Origin: Lachnospiraceae bacterium
GTDB taxonomy: Bacteria > Bacillota > Clostridia > Lachnospirales > Lachnospiraceae
Assembly: GCA_017468395.1 (NCBI GenBank)
Contig: JAFUIR010000015.1
Coordinates: 1-64,000, forward strand
Reading direction: 5' to 3'
Length of the DNA stretch: 64,000 nucleotides
Shown: positions 1 to 8,141 of the stretch, one piece after another
Position numbering within the stretch: the stretch's first letter is position 1
Layout: every line of letters starts with the position of its first letter
Program-made: the position numbers and the translations under genes
The notes under the pieces: generated by a model
What the model saw: only the letters and a program-made list of their open reading frames with translations
Told to the model about the DNA's origin: nothing
Database searches by the model: none

Positions 1-713
1 ACTTTACGGCTGTATCTGAAGTTAATCTTCATATTCCAAAAGGAAAGGTTTATGGTTTCCTCGGTCCGAATGGAGCAGGCAAATCCACAACAATGAAAAT
101 GTTTCTCGGACTGACGAAACCTACAAGCGGCTCTTTTGTGATTGACGGAAAGAAATATCCTCAAAACCGAGTTGAGATTTTGAAGGAAGTCGAGTCTTTC
201 ATTGAAGCCCCTGCCTTTTACGGAAATTTAAGCGGCAAGGAAAATCTGGAAATTGTATGTAAAATTTTGGAATTACCAAAATCAGCCGTTATGGATGCGT
301 TGGAACTTGTAGGGCTGACACAGTACAAAGACAGACTTGCAAAAAAATATTCGCTTGGTATGAAACAGCGATTAGGACTTGCAAGTGCATTGATTGGCAG
401 ACCGCCTATCCTTATTCTTGATGAGCCGACAAACGGACTTGACCCCGTGGGTATCCACGAAATCAGAACGCTTATTCGTTCTCTACCACAAAAATTTGAT
501 TGCACGGTTTTGGTGTCCTCACACCTACTTTCCGAAATTGAGCTTATGGCAGACAACATCGGTATTCTCAATCACGGACGGTTACTGTTTGAGGGAAGTC
601 TTGATGAACTGAAGCAGAGAGCCGTATCACAGGGCTATCCTACGGATAATCTGGAAGATACTTTCCTTGCACTTATTGATGCCGACAACAGGCAGAGAGG
701 TGGTGCAAGATGA
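1..713 (+). CDS. Lantibiotic-protection type ABC transporter, ATP-binding subunit (5' end outside window)
   Basis: This is the nucleotide-binding subunit of an ABC exporter of the BcrA/SpaF/MutF kind, which clears cell-wall-targeting peptides from the membrane. The frame is open from base 3 and Walker A (GPNGAGKST) is encoded at about 66-92, before the first internal ATG at 93. The true start therefore lies left of the window. The signature YSLGMKQRLGLASAL and Walker B ILILDEPTNGLDP follow. Its stop overlaps the next gene by four bases (ATGA), showing translational coupling to the permeases. The lantibiotic assignment rests on operon layout (ATPase plus two small permeases); other peptide or bacitracin-like substrates are possible. 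Confidence 0.9.
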   Translation, partial: FTAVSEVNLHIPKGKVYGFLGPNGAGKSTTMKMFLGLTKPTSGSFVIDGKKYPQNRVEILKEVESFIEAPAFYGNLSGKENLEIVCKILELPKSAVMDALELVGLTQYKDRLAKKYSLGMKQRLGLASALIGRPPILILDEPTNGLDPVGIHEIRTLIRSLPQKFDCTVLVSSHLLSEIELMADNIGILNHGRLLFEGSLDELKQRAVSQGYPTDNLEDTFLALIDADNRQRGGAR

Positions 714-1432
714 CCTTCGGTTTGGAATGTAAAAAGGTTAAACGGACAGGATTTATCCCTACATTCATTGTAGGCGGTCTGCTGGCTGCGGCAGTTCCTG
801 TTGTGAATATGGCAGTTCGTTCAGAAACTTATCTCGGACTTGAAAGCTCTCCAATTCAAATTCTGATGGACGCCAACTGGCAGATGATGGCTATGCTGAA
901 TGTTCTGCTCTTAGTGGCAGGTGCGTGTTTGATGTATCATACCGAGTATGCAGATAATGCTATTCAAAAAATGTGTATGCTACCCATCAAAGAACAGGAT
1001 TTTTTCTTTGGCAAAACTGTTTTGATTGCGGTTATGGGAATAGTCATCTTAATATTTGAAGCTATTGGTATTGCCTTCTGTTCTGCTCATTGGTTTGAGC
1101 TTTCGGGCAATTTTGCATTGGAACTGCTGAAAAGTTTCGGATATGCCTTTGCCTTGATGTTGCCATCAGCGTTGTTATCACTTTTAATTGCATCGCTTTG
1201 TCAGAATATGTGGGTATCACTTGGCATTGGAGTTATTTGTGTGTTTATGGCAACAATGCTTCCTACCGATAAATATGTTTTATCCATATTTCCATTTGCT
1301 TTGCCGTTTCAGACATTCGCAGGAGCAACAGGAAATGTTATCCGAAATATGCTGATTGCAAGCGTGGTTGAAACCGTCATTATCGCTATTGCGGAAGTAT
1401 TACTTTTGAAGGTAAGGAGGTCTATGGAATGA
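710..1432 (+). CDS. ABC-2 type permease (MutE/SpaE-like), 240 aa
   Basis: A membrane subunit of the same exporter. It begins with a short cytoplasmic stretch and a first hydrophobic segment (GFIPTFIVGGLLAAAVPVVN). About six membrane spans can be read, including LNVLLLVAGACLMYH and TVLIAVMGIVILIFEAIGIA. The length of about 240 residues is typical of lantibiotic-immunity permeases. Start and stop overlap both neighbours by four bases, so ATPase and permeases should be made in fixed ratio. The substrate cannot be deduced from sequence. Confidence 0.85.
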   Translation: MTFGLECKKVKRTGFIPTFIVGGLLAAAVPVVNMAVRSETYLGLESSPIQILMDANWQMMAMLNVLLLVAGACLMYHTEYADNAIQKMCMLPIKEQDFFFGKTVLIAVMGIVILIFEAIGIAFCSAHWFELSGNFALELLKSFGYAFALMLPSALLSLLIASLCQNMWVSLGIGVICVFMATMLPTDKYVLSIFPFALPFQTFAGATGNVIRNMLIASVVETVIIAIAEVLLLKVRRSME

Positions 1433-2199
1433 GTTTTCTTTCATTACTCGGCGTTGAGTTTAAGAAAATACGCCGTTCTAAAATAATGCTGATTTTATCA
1501 GTAGCGGTAATTGCCCTATGGCTACCATCAATTTTTAATGCGAATATGAACTTTCAAATGCAAGCAGAGGGCATATCTCCAGAATACAATTTCTTGATAC
1601 AGGGCTTTCTTGCTATGTCGTGGTTTATTTTCCCTGCAAGTATGGTTGTAAGTACCGTTCTGCTTAACCAGACCGAAAGAAGCAACAAGGGTATTTTAAA
1701 AATGCTTGCCCTGCCTATCAGTACAGCGAAATTATGTATGGCAAAGTTTGTGGTGCTGCTTTCTTTGGCAGCTGTCCAAGTCCTTATGTCAGTTGGTATG
1801 TATTACCTGAGTGCCGCTATTGTGACAGGAACGCAGAACTATAATTTTATCTTGTCGCCGTTATTTGTAATTAAGGAAGCAGGGCTGCTTTTGTTATCGT
1901 CCATACCGATGCTTGCTATTTTTTGGCTTTTAGCAGTATGTATTCAGACACCTATTTTCTCTGTCGGAATTGGGCTTGCATCTATTGTACCGTCCGTATT
2001 GATGATTAACACGAAAATCTGGTTTGCTTATCCAATGGCTTATCCGTTTTTTGTAATAACGGCAGAGTATGGGAAATTAGCCGCTAATCTGAACACGGCA
2101 CAGGTTGACTTAGTTCCGTGGTTGCCTGTTGCTGCTTGCATTACAGTAATTTGTTTGTTGATTGCCTGTTCCTGTTTTGGAAGGGCTGAAAGGAGATAA
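1429..2199 (+). CDS. ABC-2 type permease (MutG/SpaG-like), 256 aa
   Basis: Second membrane subunit of the exporter. It shares the layout of the preceding permease (MSFLSLLGVEFKKIRRSKIM, then about six spans) and the motif KGILKMLALPISTAKLCMAKF, which corresponds to NAIQKMCMLPIKEQDFFFGK in the first permease. The two probably arose by duplication and act as a heterodimer. A strong AAGGAGG lies just before the start, inside the end of the upstream gene. It is followed after five bases by a small membrane protein gene. Confidence 0.85.
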   Translation: MSFLSLLGVEFKKIRRSKIMLILSVAVIALWLPSIFNANMNFQMQAEGISPEYNFLIQGFLAMSWFIFPASMVVSTVLLNQTERSNKGILKMLALPISTAKLCMAKFVVLLSLAAVQVLMSVGMYYLSAAIVTGTQNYNFILSPLFVIKEAGLLLLSSIPMLAIFWLLAVCIQTPIFSVGIGLASIVPSVLMINTKIWFAYPMAYPFFVITAEYGKLAANLNTAQVDLVPWLPVAACITVICLLIACSCFGRAERR

Positions 2200-2204
2200 T
2201 CAGT

Positions 2205-2489
2205 ATGAAAAATAAAATCTTAACTACTATCAGTACCATTATGCTTTTTGTTCCGTGGACTATCCTGCCGTTTAGAATGTTCGATTGGGCGTTAGAGTCA
2301 CCCGTAGCTGAAATTATGATTTCCTGCTATGCGGCGTTTATGATATTCAGCGGAGTGTTTACAATCATATCTTATGTTAAGGCAAAAGTGCAGAATAATT
2401 TGATGAAGATTTGCTTGATTGTGAACGGTCTTTATGCAGTTGGCGGCGTTGCCGTATTCGCTATGATGGTTTTACCGAAAATTATGTAA
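2205..2489 (+). CDS. Small three-span membrane protein of the ABC cassette
   Basis: A 94-residue protein with three hydrophobic segments (about residues 5-23, 34-57 and 66-90) and almost no soluble part. It starts after AAAGGAGATAATCAGT, five bases past the second permease and 15 bases before the lipoprotein gene, so it is co-transcribed with the exporter. I do not recognise a named family. Position suggests an accessory or immunity-assisting membrane protein, but that is inference. Confidence 0.7.
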   Translation: MKNKILTTISTIMLFVPWTILPFRMFDWALESPVAEIMISCYAAFMIFSGVFTIISYVKAKVQNNLMKICLIVNGLYAVGGVAVFAMMVLPKIM

Positions 2490-2504
2490 GGAGGTATACA
2501 GAAT

Positions 2505-2993
2505 ATGAAAAGAGCAAAAGTAATTATATCTCTGATTTTGGTTTTGTGTTTGACCTTTTGTGTTGCAGGTTGCAGCTCCAATCACGACAACGGAAGTTTG
2601 AAAGATAATCTGATTGACGGATGGGATAATTGGATGCAGTCCTTTAGCAAACACGCATTAACAAAGGAAAAAGACCTGCAAGGCGAAAAGGATAAGGGTA
2701 ATGACGCATACACCGGTACTTATACAGCCACCTATGATGAATTCAATGGGAAAGAGTTTATCTTCGGCGGAACAGCTTTGGAACGAGCCAACGGTAATCA
2801 ACTTACTGTGACCTATACGCTAACCATAGATGAAGGTACGGCTGAGTTGTATTGGATTGCAGGTAGTGATGAATATACGATTGCAAATGACAATTCAGAA
2901 GATACAAAGGAGTACACCATTTCCTCTGGAGATAACTACATCGTCCTTAAAGGAGAGGACTTCAGCGGTACTCTGACATTGACAGTAGAATGA
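2505..2993 (+). CDS. Lipoprotein of the ABC cassette, 162 aa
   Basis: The N-terminus has a lysine/arginine start, a hydrophobic core and the lipobox VAGCSS, so the mature protein should be tethered to the outer face of the membrane by its cysteine at about residue 22. The mature part is polar, with a compact C-terminal region (residues about 60-162) rich in beta-strand-forming residues. Lantibiotic producers carry LanI lipoproteins beside LanFEG exporters, and the position fits such a role. The sequence is not one I can match to a known LanI, so function is inferred only from context. The stop overlaps the next small ORF as ATGA. Confidence 0.7.
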   Translation: MKRAKVIISLILVLCLTFCVAGCSSNHDNGSLKDNLIDGWDNWMQSFSKHALTKEKDLQGEKDKGNDAYTGTYTATYDEFNGKEFIFGGTALERANGNQLTVTYTLTIDEGTAELYWIAGSDEYTIANDNSEDTKEYTISSGDNYIVLKGEDFSGTLTLTVE

Positions 2994-3160
2994 CAGGCTT
3001 GTATTTCAGAAAATGTCTATCTTATACCATAACTGGTATCAGCGTGATCCTAATCGGAATACTGCTGATACCAGTTAGCATATTGCTTATGCTTATTTTT
3101 ATTCTATGGACTTCTACGGATGAAATTTTACGATTGTTGGAGGAGAAAAATGAATTATGA
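2990..3160 (+). CDS. 56-residue single-span membrane peptide
   Basis: A short ORF begins inside the lipoprotein stop (ATGA overlap) and ends at 3160, overlapping the start of the GntR gene. The product has one long hydrophobic segment (about residues 12-40) and a charged tail ending EILRLLEEKNEL. The tight overlaps at both ends match the translationally coupled style of the operon and argue that it is translated. There is no internal Shine-Dalgarno apart from coupling. Function unknown. Confidence 0.5.
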   Translation: MTGLYFRKCLSYTITGISVILIGILLIPVSILLMLIFILWTSTDEILRLLEEKNEL

Positions 3161-3536
3161 AAAATGGGCGTTTCACGACATAACCCCTATTTCCAGACAA
3201 CTTACCCAGAAGCTGACATATGCCATTTTGAGTAATGAGCTTTCCTCTGGGAATAGTATTCCGTCTGTTCGTGAAATGGCTGAAATACTACATATCAATC
3301 CAAATACCGTTTTGAAATCTTATAAAGCGGTAAAACAAGAACACCTCATTATTTGCTCTAAGGACGGAAAGTATTCTGTCACGCAAGATTATGATTGCAT
3401 ACAGCAGGTAAAGCAAAATACCATTAAAGAACTTTGTTGCTCATATTTGAGCAAGATGTTTGCATTGGGATTTAGCAAATCCGAAGCTATTGAACAGTTA
3501 CAAAATTACTGCGATAAGCTAAGTTGTCATCAATAA
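3150..3536 (+). CDS. GntR family regulator, YtrA-like
   Basis: A 128-residue repressor-type protein with an N-terminal winged helix of the GntR class: ISRQLTQKLTYAILSNEL, then SGNSIPSVREMAEILHINP and NTVLKSYKAVKQEHLI. The C-terminal part is short and helical with no large ligand domain, as in the YtrA subfamily that controls ABC exporters. The ATG at 3150 is chosen because TTGGAGGAG lies seven bases upstream; a longer frame from 3120 has no ribosome site. It probably controls the upstream exporter operon in response to envelope stress or antibiotic, by analogy with YtrA. Confidence 0.85.
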   Translation: MNYEKWAFHDITPISRQLTQKLTYAILSNELSSGNSIPSVREMAEILHINPNTVLKSYKAVKQEHLIICSKDGKYSVTQDYDCIQQVKQNTIKELCCSYLSKMFALGFSKSEAIEQLQNYCDKLSCHQ

Positions 3537-3560
3537 AGAACTATTAATAGAAAGGCATAA

Positions 3561-3594
3561 GCCCACCAAATAAAAAAACGGTGCTTTGGTGGGC
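3561..3594 (+). terminator. Hairpin downstream of the ABC-GntR operon
   Basis: GCCCACCAAA pairs with TTTGGTGGGC across a 14-base loop. The T-tract after it is poor, so it may act with the next hairpin at 3627. Confidence 0.5.
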
Positions 3595-3626
3595 GGATTT
3601 GTCACGCCCAGACTAAAATTTTACTG

Positions 3627-3662
3627 CCCTCTAAACCCGTTTTGAGTTTGGAGGGATTTTTT
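3627..3662 (+). terminator. Rho-independent terminator
   Basis: CCCTCTAAAC pairs with GTTTGGAGGG (one G-U pair) and is followed by ATTTTTT. This is the likely end of the ABC/GntR transcript. Confidence 0.75.
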
Positions 3663-3810
3663 ATGTGTTGGTCAAACACGACCACCACACTGCTTATTAA
3701 AAGCAGCGGCTACATACAAAGCACCACACATAAGCGAGGATAAGCTGTTAAAAAAAGCCTTGCCTATGCGTGGGAAAAGAATACTGTTCAAGTAGAGATT
3801 ACATCTCTCT

Positions 3811-3876
3811 ATGTTAGAACTGAATATACCTATAACTTTGTCCGTGTAGATGTGCGTGTCTATACGGATATTTTTT
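3811..3876 (+). promoter_or_regulatory. Putative leader peptide and attenuator before the mobility genes
   Basis: A 12-codon ORF (ATG at 3811, TAG at 3847-3849, MLELNIPITLSV) runs into the left arm of a hairpin, TCCGTGTAGA (3841-3850) with TCTATACGGA (3859-3868), followed by seven T residues. A ribosome on the leader would overlap the stem and could prevent termination, as in tet(M)- or erm-type leaders. No good Shine-Dalgarno precedes the ATG, so translation is uncertain. The hairpin and T-run are clear. The surrounding 3663-3970 stretch holds no other gene, only a further small inverted repeat around 3666-3690. Confidence 0.5.
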
Positions 3877-3970
3877 GTTTAAGAGACATTGCTGCTTATA
3901 CTGTCGGCTGTCGTAGCCCACCTCAATCTGAATTTTCAAAACAAGAAATTCAGATTGGAGGAAATTAAGA

Positions 3971-4396
3971 ATGGCATATAACCACGGTAAAGAAGAACGC
4001 AAATGGCGTATCTGGAAAGAAGCAGAGGAAAAGACAATGCGTGATTGCGGTGTTGATGAAGATACCATTGAGAAAATCCGCATCTATGACAGAGAGGTGT
4101 TCAATTCGGACAGGCGATTTTATCAGCGGTTGCAGGAAACGGATACATACCTTGATACTGTCGCAGAAAAAGAATGGCAGGTTGAGGTATGTTCTGTCAG
4201 TAAGCTGTTGGACGAGATTGAAAATATGGAACTGTATCGTGAATTGCTTACGGCGGACAGGCTTACCCTGCAAATCGTTCTGCTGAAAATGCAGGGGTGC
4301 TCTACAAAAGAAATCGCTAAAATCGTCCATCTAAAACCTAATGCAATATACGGAAGAATGAATACTCTCCGAAAAAAGCTGAAAAAGTTTTTTTAG
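3971..4396 (+). CDS. Sigma-70 region 4-like / HTH protein of integrative elements
   Basis: A 141-residue basic protein. The C-terminal third (about residues 80-135) is a sigma region-4-like helix-turn-helix: LTADRLTLQIVLLKMQGCSTKEIAKIVHLKPNAIYGRMNTLRKKL. Such proteins sit just upstream of recombinase genes in Tn1549/Tn4451-like elements. A GGAGG sequence precedes the ATG. It follows the attenuator hairpin at 3841-3868, so its expression is probably conditional. It may activate element excision or transfer genes; that role is inferred from position. Confidence 0.75.
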   Translation: MAYNHGKEERKWRIWKEAEEKTMRDCGVDEDTIEKIRIYDREVFNSDRRFYQRLQETDTYLDTVAEKEWQVEVCSVSKLLDEIENMELYRELLTADRLTLQIVLLKMQGCSTKEIAKIVHLKPNAIYGRMNTLRKKLKKFF

Positions 4397-4480
4397 TGTC
4401 TAATATTAGAGTGTTCTCACGGGCTATTGGGTGAGGGGATAAAACCTCTCACCCATTCAGCATTTCGGAGGGTTAAGATT

Positions 4481-4741
4481 ATGAACAGCTATATAGACGA
4501 AACAAGCAAAGAAGAATTTACTGAGGATATTACTATCCGAGAAGCATTAGACAGCATTGACGATATGCTCGCTTCTTGGACGAAAGAGGAACGCCTTGCT
4601 TTCTTTGCCACCTTTGCAAAACCGAAGGATATAGATTTTGTCAAAGAAATCGGCGGCATTTACTATGTGGTACGCTCCCACTTTAACCATGACAGTAACG
4701 AGGATATGGTAAGCAAGGTCAATAGGCTATTGAGCGAATAA
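4481..4741 (+). CDS. TnpW-like transposon-encoded protein
   Basis: An 86-residue acidic protein whose C-terminal part (IGGIYYVVRSHFNHDSNED, then a short helix) resembles the TnpW family carried by many clostridial integrative elements. The ATG at 4481 follows TTCGGAGGG at the right distance; the frame extends upstream to 4427 without a ribosome site. The N-terminal half contains an extra helical segment (EALDSIDDMLASWTKEERL). Function of the family is unknown, but it is nearly always found beside the recombinase, as here. Confidence 0.7.
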   Translation: MNSYIDETSKEEFTEDITIREALDSIDDMLASWTKEERLAFFATFAKPKDIDFVKEIGGIYYVVRSHFNHDSNEDMVSKVNRLLSE

Positions 4742-4763
4742 TCAGTAACAATTTTCAAATTAC

Positions 4764-6523
<1,760 letters not shown>

Positions 6524-6563
6524 CCACGAATGACTATACCGTAATTTTATTAAGAGCCGCCCT

Positions 6564-6609
6564 CGTCCCCTCCACTTCCTTATGTGAAGGGGACGAAGCA
6601 GTCTTTTTT
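6564..6609 (+). terminator. Terminator after the recombinase gene
   Basis: CGTCCCCTCCAC pairs with GTGAAGGGGACG (one mismatch), followed by AAGCAG and TCTTTTTTT. Confidence 0.8.
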
Positions 6610-6642
6610 TATTTTACCCTCTTTTTGCGTTGCTCAATGTAC

Positions 6643-6662
6643 TGCGGAAGATGGGACTTGAA
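6643..6662 (+). repeat. Copy of the tRNA-Leu 3' end (attachment-site duplicate)
   Basis: The 20 bases TGCGGAAGATGGGACTTGAA are identical to 7872-7891, the 3' end of the minus-strand tRNA-Leu gene. A third, partial 12-base copy, GCGGAAGATGGG, is at 7720-7731. This pattern marks integration at a tRNA 3' end, with 6663-7871 as one unit and the recombinase element ending just to the left. Confidence 0.8.
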
Positions 6663-6763
6663 TGAATTTGTACCTAAAAAAACACGATAGAAAGGGGCTT
6701 TTCAGCACATCATCTACGAGTGTAACAAAAGTGTAACAAACTTCCGCATGACCTTTACACACT

Positions 6764-7501
6764 TTACATATTCATTTCCATATCTTCAAGAATTCCTACA
6801 AGATTACGAATAGATTTTCCTTCTTCAATTCTCTTTTTTAGTTCTTCCTTAATTTGTAGATATGAAATTTTTGATGGAATAATATCATCTACAATTCCAG
6901 GATACAATTCTGATAAATTGTCTATCATAAGTTTTACAATATTCTTATTTAGAATTTCACCATAATGCTTGTCGCAAACATTCGCAACATCATCAATTAT
7001 TCTTTTATAAGATTCTTCTTCATTCTCATCAATGAACGCAGAAAACAAGACATTATCAAAGGCTGAAATTCTATACTCATTTTCTTTTAGTTCTGTATTA
7101 TCTCTAATTCGTAAAAGAGGCATTAACTTTCCAGTTTTTTTAACCAAAATCATACGTTGTTTATTCACATAATCTGTTTCAAGCCCCGAAACTATGTAAG
7201 AGATTAAATCAACTCCAAATTCTAGAACTAATGGCTCGGCTATCATATTATTTTTGATTTCCCTATCAGCAGTAATATTACCATTCTCTACCACGCTCTC
7301 TTCTACTCCTATCAAAGCCCCTGCCGACACTCCCAAAACTTTACATATTCCAGCCAACAAAGAAACGTCTGGCATTCCATTACCACGTTCCCATTTACTT
7401 ACTGCCTGTGCAGTTACACCTAATCTTGACGCAAATTCTTCTTGTGTCATTTTACGCATTTGCCTATATTGGCAAATAGTTTCTCCAATATTATTTTGCA
7501 T
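6764..7501 (-). CDS. XRE-type HTH protein with FlhA-like C-terminal domain
   Basis: A 245-residue protein. Residues 5-60 form an XRE helix-turn-helix (MTQEEFASRLGVTAQAVSKWERG). Residues about 90-242 resemble the cytoplasmic domain of FlhA/FHIPEP proteins, the export gate of flagellar type III secretion. In particular LRIRDNTELKENEYRI (130-145) matches the conserved RIRDN..L..NEY block. The C-terminal stretch HYGEILNKNIVKLMIDNL ... SIRNLVGILEDM (179-241) matches the H..ELL...E...L ... SIRNLVTI end of FlhA. The region between these blocks is shorter than in FlhA and there are no membrane spans. It sits alone in the 1.2-kb unit at the tRNA-Leu site behind its own promoter. It is probably a DNA-binding regulator with a protein-docking domain; partners unknown. 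Confidence 0.8.
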   Translation of the reverse strand: MQNNIGETICQYRQMRKMTQEEFASRLGVTAQAVSKWERGNGMPDVSLLAGICKVLGVSAGALIGVEESVVENGNITADREIKNNMIAEPLVLEFGVDLISYIVSGLETDYVNKQRMILVKKTGKLMPLLRIRDNTELKENEYRISAFDNVLFSAFIDENEEESYKRIIDDVANVCDKHYGEILNKNIVKLMIDNLSELYPGIVDDIIPSKISYLQIKEELKKRIEEGKSIRNLVGILEDMEMNM

Positions 7502-7525
7502 ATTAGCACCTCCAAAATGTTTTAC

Positions 7526-7560
7526 AATTAGATTATATTTCTAATTCTCATCTCCGTAAA
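7526..7560 (-). promoter_or_regulatory. Promoter and inverted-repeat operator of the HTH-FlhA-like gene
   Basis: On the minus strand TTTACG (7560-7555), 17 bases, then TATAAT (7537-7532). A perfect 7+7 inverted repeat, AATTAGA (7526-7532) and TCTAATT (7540-7546), covers the -10 box. This suggests autorepression by the HTH protein. Confidence 0.6.
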
Positions 7561-7719
7561 ACAACGAGATGTTGATAGAAACTAAACCGACTTATGCTTA
7601 AAACACACTTTGGAAAATATTATATCATTATTCATAACATATATAAAATTTTTATTCGCCAAAGTTTTCAAGCCAAAAGCGGTGTAACAAAGTGTACAAA
7701 AAAATTTCATTTTAGCCAA

Positions 7720-7731
7720 GCGGAAGATGGG
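7720..7731 (+). repeat. Partial third copy of the tRNA-Leu 3' end
   Basis: GCGGAAGATGGG matches the first 12 bases of the tRNA 3' terminus repeat and leads directly into the hairpin at 7731. It may be an older attachment-site remnant. Confidence 0.5.
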
Positions 7732-7817
7732 GCGCTAGACGTCCAGTGGACGTCTGTTTAGCGCCGACCGTAGCGGAGCGAAGACCTTGAACTCTGGGTT
7801 CAAGGGACGCTCCCGCT
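7731..7817. other. Double-hairpin element beside tRNA-Leu
   Basis: Two consecutive stem-loops. The first (7731-7765) pairs GGCGCTA with TAGCGCC and GACGTCCA with TGGACGTC. The second (7772-7817) pairs AGCGGAGCG with CGCTCCCGCT (one bulge) and CCTTGAA with TTCAAGG. Base composition is GC-richer than the surroundings. It could be a recombination site, a small structured RNA or a REP-like element. No gene is seen in 7561-7719. Confidence 0.5.
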
Positions 7818-7820
7818 TCT

Positions 7821-7867
7821 GAAAAAGAAAAGACCCAAACGATTTCTCGTTTGAGTCTTTCTTTTTC
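7821..7867 (-). terminator. Terminator downstream of tRNA-Leu
   Basis: A long, nearly symmetrical stem: GAAAAAGAAAAGACCCAAAC with the matching GTTTGAGTCTTTCTTTTTC. It lies five bases beyond the tRNA 3' end on the minus strand and can work in both directions. Confidence 0.8.
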
Positions 7868-7871
7868 ACAA

Positions 7872-7955
7872 TGCGGAAGATGGGACTTGAACCCACACGT
7901 CTATACCGACACAAGATCCTTAGTCTTGCCTGTCTGCCAATTCCAGCACTTCCGC
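7872..7955 (-). tRNA. tRNA-Leu (anticodon AAG)
   Basis: The reverse complement folds as a class II tRNA of 84 nt. The acceptor stem GCGGAAG pairs with CTTCCGC, followed by discriminator A; CCA is not encoded. The anticodon stem CAAGA/TCTTG encloses the loop CTAAGGA, giving anticodon AAG, which reads CUU/CUC leucine codons. The T-arm carries GGTTCAAGTCC. Its last 20 bases are the repeat found again at 6643-6662, so it is the attachment site of an integrative element. Confidence 0.92.
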
Positions 7956-7980
7956 ATATGTGCTAAATCACACAAATGGT

Positions 7981-8009
7981 ATATTATCATTTTCATTAAA
8001 AAAAGTCAA
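7981..8009 (-). promoter_or_regulatory. Promoter of tRNA-Leu
   Basis: On the minus strand TTGACT (8009-8004), a 17-base spacer, then TAATAT (7986-7981), ending 25 bases before the tRNA 5' end. Confidence 0.75.
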
Positions 8010-8095
8010 CACGTTTTTGCAACATAACTCAAGGATAACTACTTTAGGATCCTGAAAGCAACTCAGTATCATTCATAATAGAAAACAAAATTTCG

Positions 8096-8124
8096 CCTTG
8101 CCATGATGTAAAATCACGGCAAGG
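8096..8124 (-). terminator. Terminator of the 8.1-11.5 kb gene pair
   Basis: CCTTGCCATGAT pairs with ATCACGGCAAGG (one G-U), followed on the minus strand by a T-rich stretch. Confidence 0.75.
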
Positions 8125-8141
8125 CAAGTTTGTAATAACTA

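Noticed and set aside
6764-7501. Remnant of a flagellar operon containing flhA
   Set aside because: No membrane part, no flagellar neighbours, and the frame is intact with its own HTH, promoter and operator-like repeat.
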